A stretch of DNA of 64,000 nt from Cornus controversa. Its lineage: Eukaryota > Streptophyta > Magnoliopsida > Cornales > Cornaceae. The notes below the pieces were generated by a model. The model was not told the origin of the DNA and did no database searches. It saw nothing but the letters and a program-made list of their open reading frames with translations. The stretch spans positions 61,701,146 to 61,765,145 of the forward strand of contig CM048852.1 in the NCBI GenBank assembly GCA_026545225.1, in the 5' to 3' direction. A program made the position numbers and the translations under genes. Numbering within the stretch: the stretch's first letter is position 1; each line of letters opens with the position of its first letter. Shown piece by piece: positions 22,707 through 33,206 of the stretch.

Positions 22707-25700
22707 GCAAATTTGCAGATCATTAGGGCTGTAACCACTGATTAACCAAATATGGAAACAAAAACATAAATCTAGAATAGATAAAAAATGTGTGAATGCT
22801 TGAGGTTGACTATCATGAACCATTTAACTGAGACTAATATGATGTAGGTATGAACCTTCTTTCAATGGGTTTACTCCATACCTGCATCAACTGAGGAAAG
22901 CTTATAATCTCTCTTGATTGGTACAATTGAAGAATAAAGATGTTAGTATTCTTCTAACAGATGGAGTACTGTACAAGGAAAATTAGGAGTGCAACTTCGA
23001 CATGCGTACCATGAGATTTTAGACAACTCAGTATAAAAGGATTTCTCCCCTCGACAAAATGGAACTCTGGAAGTCATTTGGCATTATTGTTTAGCAAAAA
23101 ATTACCCTACTTCTTCCATGTTTTTAAGTAGTGACATGTAAAACCCACGTAAAACAAATGGGTAGCAGTTAGCCAGGCATGATGAACAGGGAACTTCTGA
23201 AAATAATATTGAATCTTGGATATGATGCCAACTTCAAACAGACAAATTTCAGAAAAATAAATGGATGTATTCATGGCTATCAAACTGGAAGTGGCAAGCT
23301 GAGATGAAATGAACCATTAATTTCATTTTACTTTTTCAAGAAATCTGCTCCTGCAAGACAGCAACCAGGATGATAACTGTGTAAACTTTGGAGAAGTTCT
23401 CTGTTATTCAATCGTAAAGCATGTAAAACAAATTACATCCGTAGAAGCCTATATATAGGCCCTAACAAAGACTAACCTACCTATGAAAGGAAAAGACAAA
23501 AAGACTAAACTACCCATAAGAACTAAAATAAACAAAATATTCTCTAACACCCTTTCTCAAACTCACGATGTGACAGTGAGAAGCATCGAGAGTTTGTCAA
23601 GAAAAAAAATGAAAAAACACATAATTGAATTGCATAGAAGAAGATACATATGGTAAAGAAATAGTGCCAATCTACTGTAGAAGAAATTGCCAAAACAGCT
23701 GGTTTGTTATGCAAACTGAGTAGAGACGATGCTGTGCAATGAGAGAAGAGAAGTGAGACTGATGATGCTATTGCAATTCTTGCTTTTGTGATGCAATTCG
23801 AACAAAAGACGAAGAAGAAGAAGCGATGCAATGCAATGCAAATAGAAACTCTGGGTTGCCATGCGATGCAAAAAAGTTGCTGCTGCTATCATAAATGTTT
23901 CTGCAATTTGATAGATGAAAAGAGAGAAGAAACGTGATGTGATGACGTCGATGGGTTGCGATGAGTTGTTGCGACCAATGCTAAGAGATTCAAAAATACA
24001 AAGTCTAGATGCAAACAATGCGTCACAGTTGAAGAAGATGCAAAATTGACAATGCTTTGTTCGAACAGAGAGAATCAACAAGATTGTTGTTCAAACAGAG
24101 AAACAATCAATTAGCCAAAACTGTTAGTTAAGATGTTTCAAAAAGGTGCAATTGCGAACAGAAAATTGACACAATTGCGACCTGATGCAATTTCAAACAA
24201 TTACAATTCTCAGATGTCATGCGAACAATTAAACCAAGATCAGAAAAATGATGCAAAGTTGATTTTGCTGCAAATTCTACGAACAGATATGCAAATAGAT
24301 TGCAATTTCAACTTCATGTTGTAGTCGCAAGAAGCCAAAGAAAATTGAAATGTGACACTGCCATTCTACTCTTATGCAAAGAACCCAAAACTGTAAAATC
24401 TTGATGCAAAAGAAATCACTGGAGAAGAGGATGATGTTACGAAATCGTCAAAGTAAGAGAACGAGGGCTGCAATTTTGCAAAGAGAATATAGAGGGAGAA
24501 ATTGCTGTAATGCGGCAATTTTGCAAACAAACACAGACTGAGATGCGATTGCAACAGGTTGCAATGAACTTCAAGCTGCCAGGAACAATGCAATTAGGGC
24601 TAAAAGAAATACGGACCATGCATGGTCTGATTCTGGAATCCAACAGAAACGATGAAGCAAACAGAAATTGGTGATGCAATTGTTGATGATGCAAAGTCAA
24701 ACAGAGATGAGAAAGAAGAGAAGATGATGCGATACAATCGATTGCAATGTGATTTGATGCTATTGATGCAAACAATGTTGCGAACAGAGAGAGAAAGTTG
24801 TTGTGAACACGAAGAGAGAGAGAAGCTGCGAACAAAAAATTGCGAACACAATTGCAGTTTCAAATTAGGATTGGCAGAGAAGCTGAGGTAGACGTGCGAT
24901 TTGAACAAAGGAGAAGAAAGATGACTGGACTACGATGAACGAATTGTGAACTTGCAAACAGATTGCTACCAACACCTAAGTTTAAACTGAGATGCCACAA
25001 ACAGAGGAGCTAGTGAACAGATGTGAACTAACCGTGAATAAATTGCGAAACTGCAAATAAATTGTGAATAAATTGCGAAAGTCGAGATGTCGAACAATGT
25101 TGTAATTAAGGGCAAGACTGTGATTGCATGGCAAAGAGAAATAGTGACTCAATGGCATGGACGAACAGGGACTGGCTCTGCGATCTTGCAGAGAGAGGAG
25201 AATCAAAAGTAGCCGAGAGTTGGAATGCTGTGATTATGACTGCAACGTTGCAATTATTGTAGAAGAAAGAAAGACTGCAATTTGCGATCAAGTTCAAGAA
25301 GAATCTGCGATTTTCTTTTAGGGTTTAGGGTTTAAACCCTGAGGGCCAAAATCAAACCTGCTCTGATACCATGTAAACTTTGGAGAAGTTCTCTGTTATT
25401 CAATATTAAAGCATGTAAAACAAATTACATCCGTAGAAGCCTATATATAGGCCCTAACAAAGACTAACCTACCTATGAAAGGAAAAGACAAAAAGACTAA
25501 ACTACCCATAAGAACTAAAATAAACAAAATATTCTCTAACAAACTGAACCCAGGAAATTGCTAGTGGAGTAGTATGATTATATCCTTTTCCTTTTTCCTT
25601 TTTTTTTTTTTTCATATGAAATGGTATAACTGTTAATGGAGTTGTGAATTTGAGGTCTCAAGGTCCTTGTCGTGCACTAATATACATATTCCAATTTCCA

Positions 25701-28700
25701 AGCATCATTAATCAATACTTGCAATATTTAATCAAATATATTTGGCCTGGTAATGCAAATTATATGCATCTTATCCAGCCTAAATCAGCTGCTATTGAAG
25801 GGAAATGGCTCTTAAATTTGTTCAGTTAACCATCACATGAACTACAGTGTCACAATAAGAAGTGGATAGATGAACTTGATAAGTTGATAAGCAAAAATAG
25901 TGACATGTATCCAATTGGTTGATAAGCAAAAATAGTGACATGTATCCAATTGGATTATCCTATCAGCAAAAACAAGAAATTGCATCTTGTTGACTCAATA
26001 CAACGATCAGCATCAGGGTTTTACTGTCACACCCAAGTATTATTATAACCTAACTGTATGTCAATGGCAAACCAGTCAATATTTTCATAGTGTTTTTCTT
26101 TAAGGAAGTCAATGTTTTGATAGTTTTTCTATTGTCTTCTTCGTTGTTAGAGAAAGACCAAATACTGAAATGTAAGAATCAGATTTCAGCAGTCGACCAT
26201 CAAGAGGTCTCCTACCTCTTTTGTAGTAGGATACCATCTGTTCAACTTACTACTTTGAGAAACTGATTTGAATGAGTATTTGAACCCCTTCATCAATAAT
26301 TCATAGGCTATTCATACTGTTTCTTGATTTGGAATTACTTTTTCGGTAGGTGAATCACACATACACACCCATTTGTCCCATCATGGACTCAAACCCCTCA
26401 ACCTTCCCTTTGGAAAGAGGAGATACCACCTGACTAAGCCCTTGGTGGTGCTAATCCATTATAATGCCTTGAAATTTAAAACGCAAGGTAGCTGGATTGC
26501 TATGTCCATTTAATAATTTCTTGACCAATATCTGCTTTTTCAACATAAATTTTTCTTTGGAGAATATTCCAGAAAGCAATTCCCCACCCCAAAGATGGTG
26601 CCAGGGTTTAGACCTCTCTCCAATCTTTTCCTCCCAACATCCAGTATAGGCAAGACATAAACTGAGCAATGCAGTAGCCACATATATCTTTACAACTGCC
26701 ATTTGCTTTAGTTTCCTTAAGAAAATTTTTATCTTTAAAAGGTTTTCAATGAAAAAAACAGAGCTTTTATCACATGTGAACTAGTACTACTAAATTTGAA
26801 GAGGGCTCATAAAGGAAACAAACTACATATGTTCATTCAACTTTAGGTAGTGAGTTCATAGATGAAGTTCCTGTTTTCAGTCTTATGCGTAACTATATTT
26901 ACTTGGGGCCATGTTTAGTTCTACATGGCCTTTGTATTTATCCTTGGACTTTTTCTCACTTGGAATGCCCACTATACCCAACTCAATCACACTACTTTCA
27001 TCTAACATTACAGAGTATATGAAAATTTAACTGCAACTCACCGAAAGTAGCTTCTATCCGGGGTCACTTTTTGTATAGCAAATCCGCCTACCAAATCAAT
27101 CCTTACTACATCCTGTGCATCAGGAATCCCATCTTTGCTGAACCCATGAGTAATTTTATTGATGTCCTCCACGTCAGAGATCTAAAAGCAAAAATAAAAA
27201 AGTTTCTGGTTAGATTTAACATATAGATCTCATTGGATTTCTGGAAGTAAATAAACCACAACCAAGAACTGTAACTTTAAGTGCCTACCGAGTTGAGAAG
27301 CACAATGATCAGATCATCTTGAAAGTACTCAAATTCAAAGTAGTGCACTACAGCCTCTCTCATTGACAGCGGCCATGAAACCTTCATCCTTTCTTCCATA
27401 TAGTTAGATGAACATCAGCACCCTAAATGAAAGATAAAGGAAGCTAGAATAACTCAAAATAAGCAAAGCTTTACAATAGCAGGACAAACCTCACTAAAGA
27501 TATCTGTTCACCAATTCGGACCTTTTGCAAACACTGGGAAGAGATAACTTTGAAATTCGGAATACGAGTCTGAGGCCACCTGGTAGAAGAAAATAAGTAA
27601 TTAAAAATAGAGTGATCATTCCACATTAACAGTGAATCTAGTCCAATTTCATATCTTTTTTAATTTCTTTGTTTGTAAGTCTCACAGAAAGGTACACTCG
27701 CAGAAATAACATACATATATCTGTTTCATTAGCATTGTTGCCTTTACAAATTTACATCAGAGCGTTGTAACACAGTGGTAAAATGCTGGCACAAATCTAA
27801 AATGGATGGGTGAAATTAGGAGTTTAAATCTTATTGTCAAACAAAACAAGAGAGAGAGAGAGAGAGAGAGAAACAAAGAGAGAGGGAGAGAGAGACTAAA
27901 GTTGAAATCTATTCTGTCCCTACCCTATCCTCATGCACCTTCCAACTAGACATTCTCTAGCTTATAGTTACTCCCCATCTTTCATCAATATATGCCACTT
28001 CAAAATTCTAACTAACGCATTGTCTCCTCTATTCATAATATTTGTGTGAATGTATGTATATTTCCAGTGTCTGCACACATGTATGTATGCAAGGACATTT
28101 ACTGTTGAGACTACAGAGGGAAGAGAGTAAAAGATCCTATATATCAGTAAACTTTCATTGTGTGAACTCCGCGTATGCTCCAACTTATCAAAAGAAAGAA
28201 GAAAAAAAAAAGAGAATAAACATTTGACCGCAAGAATTCCATGGTTGCCTTTCGAATTTGAAGAAATTTTGAAGCGTAGGCTGGTACTTAAAAAGCAATT
28301 TTTATTAGAAAGTCAAAGCAATTGGAATCATGAAGGTAGAGACAGAAATGACTAACATATATTTATGTTAGCATTCTTTGATGCATGGGGTTGTAACATA
28401 TCTATAACATAAAATAGTACACAAAAAAACAATAAATATTTAGATTGGATAGAAGTTTTCTCCCAATAATACCCCTTTTCCAATAATTTTCCTCCATTTC
28501 TTATTAGTTGACCACTGATAGGTATAAAGAGTTTTAAGTAATTTCTAATCCACAGAACTTCATAAAGTCCCACTGAAAAATTATCAAAAAGTTGATGAAT
28601 ACCACCACCGTTATTGCTAATCTTAAGCTTAAAACCACCTGCTATTTTTAGACAGGCATATTAGTGAATTTATAGTTTATTAAGTACCCTTACAATGATA

Positions 28701-31700
28701 CTAAATTATGATAACTGATCAATATCACCAAAGCCATTACCCCAATACCACTACTGCCAACATCTTAACTCCATCCCCGTACTCCACTAGCCTTCACCAT
28801 GTTGCACCTACTTCATAATCACCCCTAGTTACCACTACAAAATTGCCACCCTTCCATTTAGTCACTACCACCACATTGACAATTGGCACCACCACTGCCA
28901 CCAAATCATTTTTCATGCACATCACATGTTTACCATCCGCTTGTTTCTTGCACCAAAACTTTTTAGAATGTCAGAAATCAATAATACCAAAAGCTTAATT
29001 TTTCAAGAAAATAATGTCTGTCATTCTCTTCTTATCAAGCATAAATGTCTATCAAACTCTCGAACTATCCCCCATGTCTGTGGGAACAAATACAGATGGA
29101 GAAACTTTAATCCAAGGCTTCCTAGAACCAAAGCTGTGATACCATGTTAAACTACAATTTACATCAGGTTCTCAAACCCTCCTCGCATGCAACAACATAC
29201 TAAAGAGACTTACACAGAGCATCAGAAAACAAATACAAGTGGAGAGACTTAAACGCAAGACCTCCCAGAATCAAACTTCTGAAACCATGTTAAACAACCA
29301 GTTGCTTGAAAAACAAACGGTTTAAGAAATGATCCCAACAATGTACATCAAATCAAGTTCTCACACAGAATTTTCATGATGCACCATAATAATCATTTAT
29401 GGAAGTTAAATGATTTCTAAAAGCGGATTCGTCCTTTTAGCTATCTGTTTATGGTACGACCATCTAATGCCAATAAAATAAAGACGCTACCAAATAGAGA
29501 AGCATAGGAATTTGATCATGTATCAATAGCCACTATATGGTATAATAGAAGATTCCATCAGAACATTAGTTCAAGATCTCTATCTTTCTCTGAAAGAAAA
29601 AGGAAGATGTATTTCACTCAAGTGATCTGTACCTATCAGGACTTGCCCCAATGTGCAGATATTGTCCACTTTGCACTCAGGGCCGGCCCTGAGATTCGAA
29701 AAATGTTGAGAGGCCCTAGGCGGACTTTCAAATGGGGCCCTTTCTACCTAAATTTTCACTTGCCGATAAATTCTATAGGAGTGTAAAATTTTTATTAATA
29801 TGAGACAATAAACAAATAAAATAAATTAATATTGAAAAAAAAAATCCTGATCTTGGTGCTTTATTAATAGCATGATCTAGTTCACATAAAAAAATTAAAA
29901 GAAATATTCAACACACTTTAGTCACAAAAATCAAAATTGAAATTCATATCAAAGTAAATGTGATGTAATCGTCTTGCATTTTGAGTTGCAAAATTATCAA
30001 TTAAAGTGCTCACAATCCCCAAAGGAAAGTCGTTGCATTGCCGTTGTGAAAATAGAAGAATAAAAGAAAAGGAGTTCTAAAAAAAAAAAAAATCTAAGAC
30101 AAATAATTATTAGTAATTTATTTTTATAGTTATTAGTAATTTATTTATTTTTTTAAAAAATGAGGCCAAGACCATTGTATTGGACCATTATCATTATTTT
30201 TTAAATGAGACACACTTTGTTATTGCCCAGACTAGTGTATTGGGAAGGAGTTTTAAAAAAAAAATGCCTAAAACAAATAGTTAGTAGTAATTTATTTATT
30301 TATTTTTTAAATGAGGCCCAGACCATTGTATTGAACCATTATCATTTTTTTAAATGAGGCCCACTTTGTTATTGGCCCAGACTAGTGTATTGGGCTATTA
30401 GTTACTATATATTTCTTTTAAATAACATCTAGTGGGCTGGGGGCCCTCAAAAAATTAAAAATTTTTGGGGCCCTAGGCAACCGCCTGGGCCGCCTAGGCC
30501 CAGGGCCGGCCCTGTTTGCACTACACAAGCACTCGCAATTTTCAAAATGCATCTACACAGGTAGGAGGCATCCCTTTATAAACGCAAGCAACTTCTCCAC
30601 CCTTCCCCCACCAGGTGATGTGGAACATCACAATCACTCCTCTTGGGATCCAGCGTCTTCGCTGGTTTGACCTTCATAGGCTTGTGCACGCTCCCCCATT
30701 TCCGGTTGGGGATTAGCTCGGATATCATCTATTAGGACCTGCCCAACACTATGCAGATACTGTCCGCTTTGCACCCTCTTGGCTCTCACGGTTTTCAAAA
30801 GCGTCTACACAGGTTTGAGGCATCTCCCTTATAAGTGCCAGCAATCTCCCCCTCCCCCACCTATGTGGGACACCACAGTACCACAAGTAGAAATTTTTCT
30901 CAGCGTATGAAGGAATAGTTAAAAAACTTCACACGTCACCAACTGATATACATATTTTCGGTGGGACACTTTAGAGAAATCTGGGTAATATTATATACTA
31001 AATAATGAAAGCATAGAAAATTATGTAATCATTTCTCACCATTTATTATAAAGGACTGACTCCCATGAGATGCATAAACCTGCAATGAGCCATGGAACTT
31101 ATCTTTAAAGGTAACCATATGATCACTAACAATTCTTGATGGCCTGAAGTGATTGCTAACTCGTGTTGTAGAACAAACTGAAAATTATTTAAGCATTTTA
31201 ATTTAACTTACAAACATCTATGGGCCCATCTATGTAGCCTTCAACAAGTAGTGTATGAAAGGGAGTGCCTTCTGGTCCTTCTCGATACATAACACGATAC
31301 TCTTCAGTATCCTGTTTTAACTGTCAAGTGAAGTACGATAATCTATAATGTTACTAGTGCCCCATTCCACACATACATATACAGATCTATAAAAAATGCA
31401 TAAATATATATGTTATATATGTGTGCGCGATGATCAAACACCAGTTAGTCAGAAACACATTTATAAAGGAAAAGAAGAGGCGTCGAGAATGCAAGTTTGA
31501 GCTCAAGAGCAGACACTTTGTGCAAAATCACCAAAAGTTTGATCTAGTCTCCAATCTTTCCCTCCAAGCAACCATGTAACTAAAGTAGTAACGTCCCTTT
31601 TATTGTCCTTTATGTAGGGATGGCAATCTAATCCATCCCGATGGGTCCCCACCCCACCCCTACTAGGATGGGTTTGGACATGTGTTAATTGGGTTAGGGG

Positions 31701-32714
31701 CGGGTTTGGGAAGGAGAGTCAAAACCAACTCACCGCAAACCTAGCCCAAGTGGGTCAGAGCAAATATTGTCAAATAGTTATTCATTTTTTTATTTTCATT
31801 TTTCCCCCATAATTTTCTAGGTTCCTGGCTAAACAATAAAGTAGTTTATGCCTATAATTGTTGAATTTTTGTTCATACTTAAATTTTTTAAAAGAGTATA
31901 TTGAATTTGTTTAGAACCGAAACATCTTTTTTCATAAACTGTGCATAGCACCCCGAACCTAAGCCGGGGTGGGTTTGGGAAGGAATTTTTCTTCACAGGA
32001 GAGGTTTAGGATGGGGGGTGCCGCGTTCCAAACCTGTTCCATTGCTATCCCACCTTCATGGTTGAATTCTTCACAGTTGCATAAATCTAGAATAATTAGA
32101 TTACAAACCAAATTGTCAATATTTTCAATTTTTTGTTGAATTTCTAAATCTCAAGGTAAAAGAAGGTCTCGGAAATGGCCTTATCGTACTTGGGCCAATC
32201 ACAAATAGAGTAAACAAAGACCAGTTAATTCATGAGTTTACTTGTCAGCCTTTTTTTTTACCCTACTTTAAGATATACAATAAAAAGAAAATTAAAATTG
32301 GAACTAAGATTATTCAGAATATATAACATACTTTCCAACCACCATTAGGTGTCTCTTTAGTTTTCCCTCCTTCATCAACATTTGCAGAAGCACTCTTCAA
32401 CATGTTCAGGATATCTGATACTTGCTTGGTTCTTTTTTCTACTACATTGTCGATATATTCTGCAAACCACATATGTCTACAATTATTGAGTTTCCAAGGC
32501 ACACAAATAGCCTTCTTACGGACTTGTACTAGACTATAAAATTAATATGATATGAACAGTTAATGAATAACCTACCTTCAATTTCACCTTGCGATGAGCG
32601 TAGCATTTGATTCTTAACTAGAGTCTTAAGTGTTTCTTCATTTGCAAGATCATGAGATGCCAGTGTCCTGTCCATCTTCCCTCGGTATGAAGAGATGTTT
32701 TGTCTGTCCTCCAT
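21013..32714 (-). CDS. START / polyketide-cyclase-like lipid-transport superfamily protein (At5g06440-like), ten exons
   Basis: Exons on the minus strand are 32714..32576, 32459..32332, 31320..31212, 31079..31040, 27579..27490, 27388..27289, 27181..27042, 22522..22420, 22082..21409 and 21277..21013. They total 1788 nt and give 595 residues; all junctions are GT..AG and all phases agree. The start is the ATG at 32714, because the same frame has a TAA 39 bp upstream. Residues 1-89 form a charged helical region (EETLKTLVKNQ, VVEKRTKQVSDIL). Residues 90 to about 283 are the START/Bet v 1-fold part, with EEYRVMYREGPEGTPFHTLL, SWESVLYNKWWPQTRI, VSWPLSMREAVVHYFEFEYF and LDFVPPSLINFISRQL. The rest is a long acidic, probably disordered tail (residues 284-595) ending in a Cys/Phe-rich KMRFCCFNF. 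This fold binds lipids or other hydrophobic ligands; the ligand is unknown. Introns 4 and 7 are swollen by transposons (3.5 and 4.5 kb). Confidence 0.88.
22677..22700. repeat. (AT)n microsatellite in intron 7
   Basis: About 24 bp of alternating AT followed by acacac, within intron 7 of the START-like gene. Confidence 0.9.
23380..25541 (-). mobile_element. Complete small non-autonomous LTR retroelement (TRIM/LARD-like), 2162 bp
   Basis: Two 170-bp LTRs at 25372-25541 (5') and 23380-23549 (3'), read on the minus strand as TGTTAGAG ... GTTTACA, differ at only two adjacent bases. A perfect 5-bp target duplication, AACTG, flanks the element at 23375-23379 and 25542-25546. The primer-binding site TGGTATCAGAGCAGG (complement at 25357-25371) abuts the 5' LTR, and a polypurine tract (GAGAAAGGG) abuts the 3' LTR. 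The 1.8-kb interior is low-complexity, with recurring gatgcaa, gcgaacag and gagagaa words. The open frames there look like composition artefacts and I recognise no gag or pol. It lies in intron 7 of the START-like gene, in the same orientation. The near-identical LTRs point to a recent insertion. Confidence 0.93.
25317..25338. promoter_or_regulatory. Telomere-like motif (telo-box) beside the primer-binding site
   Basis: The sequence tttagggtttagggtttaaac is two to three units of the plant telomere repeat TTTAGGG. It lies about 20 bp inside the retroelement from its primer-binding site. Telo-boxes occur in promoters of plant growth genes; whether this one does anything is unknown. Confidence 0.5.
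25883..25952. repeat. Perfect 35-bp tandem duplication
   Basis: ttgataagcaaaaatag ... tatccaattgg is present twice in direct succession (25883-25917 and 25918-25952) without mismatch, inside intron 7 of the START-like gene. Confidence 0.95.
26345..26455 (-). mobile_element. Probable tRNA-derived SINE (Au-like)
   Basis: On the minus strand there is an A-box-like ggcttagtcaggtgg followed about 45 bp later by a B-box-like ggtttgagtcc, the spacing of a polymerase III promoter in tRNA-derived SINEs. It is in intron 7 of the START-like gene. No clear tail or target duplication was resolved. Confidence 0.5.
27765..27873 (+). mobile_element. Possible SINE remnant followed by (GA)n
   Basis: Wording such as aacacagtggtaaaatgctgg and aggagtttaaatctt resembles degenerate A and B boxes, followed by a (GA)n tract at about 27849-27872. 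It lies in intron 4 of the START-like gene. Only a weak resemblance supports this call. Confidence 0.3.
29634..30877 (-). mobile_element. TRIM element with an intact target-site duplication, carrying a nested hAT
   Basis: Same TRIM family as at 12.6-14.6 kb. LTRs are 29634-30632 (154 bp once the inserted hAT and one duplicate are discounted) and 30730-30877 (148 bp). The 5-bp duplication GTACC lies at 29629-29633 and 30878-30882. The 97-bp interior carries a decayed primer-binding site complement (gctcggatatca). It is wholly within intron 4 of the START-like gene and codes for nothing. Confidence 0.9.
29678..30514. mobile_element. Non-autonomous hAT transposon, 837 bp, nested in a TRIM LTR
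   Basis: Both ends are CAGGGCCGGCCCTG, a self-complementary 14-mer, flanked by a perfect 8-bp duplication TTTGCACT (29670-29677 and 30515-30522). The 8-bp duplication and CAGGG termini are typical of hAT elements. TTTGCACT is part of the normal TRIM LTR sequence, so the hAT jumped into an existing TRIM. Inner sequence includes subterminal GGCCCTAGGCGG motifs and repeated tgaggcccagaccattgtattg blocks. No transposase frame is present. Confidence 0.93.
31615..32052. mobile_element. hAT-type MITE, 438 bp
   Basis: The left end is TAGGGATGGCAATC and the right end read in reverse is TGGGATAGCAATGG. The 8-bp flanks CCTTTATG (31607-31614) and CCTTCATG (32053-32060) match at 7 of 8 positions. It lies in intron 2 of the START-like gene. 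The interior holds imperfect inverted GGGTTTGGGAAGGA-type blocks and no coding frame. Confidence 0.75.
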
Positions 32715-33206
32715 TTCCGCATTCCCAAGAAACGGCCCACTTTCAAAAGGTTAAGTCACAAATGTACTATAATTTTTCGGTATCCTCCCCTGAATTTGAA
32801 AATAGATATCCTATTAGTAGATGAACAATGACTTAGTATGTCTTACATCACTTCTTGCCTATTAAAGAGAAATAATATGCAAGCAATAATAGATTTAACT
32901 CGTAGATAAAGGGTTTCTAGCAAACAAGACAAAACTCAATCTAGAAGAAGTCAGGTGGGTAACAATAAATCTATTTTGGCATAATTCCCTGAACTTGAAA
33001 ATAGATACAGAATAGAAGGATGAATCATAAATTAGGAAGCCTTTTTCACAAATTTCCATGCTAAATAGATATAAAAAAACAAACATAAGGATCTTAAAAG
33101 ATAAAACCATGGACTTAGCATTTTCAACAACAAATTCGTGATGTTCACTAGATATGCTCTTTTTAAGAACAGGCACTTGTTCTATTTCCGAACCATTAAA
33201 TGCCAT

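Noticed and set aside
23707-24081. 124-codon frame in the small retroelement, minus strand
   Set aside because: Composed of Ser/Leu/Phe/Cys from repeated short words; several overlapping frames of similar length exist. No gag, protease or polymerase motif.
28926-29300. Retroelement remnant: gctgtgatacca followed by tgttaaac, and a second similar phrase at about 29280
   Set aside because: Suggests decayed LTR and primer-binding-site pieces, but no LTR pair or duplication could be matched.
33108-33206. Possible first coding exon (MAFNGSEIEQV...) upstream of the START-like gene, with a weak donor ATG|GTTTTA
   Set aside because: Its phase does not fit the nearest exon, which already has an in-frame stop 39 bp before the ATG at 32714. 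It may be untranslated leader or chance.
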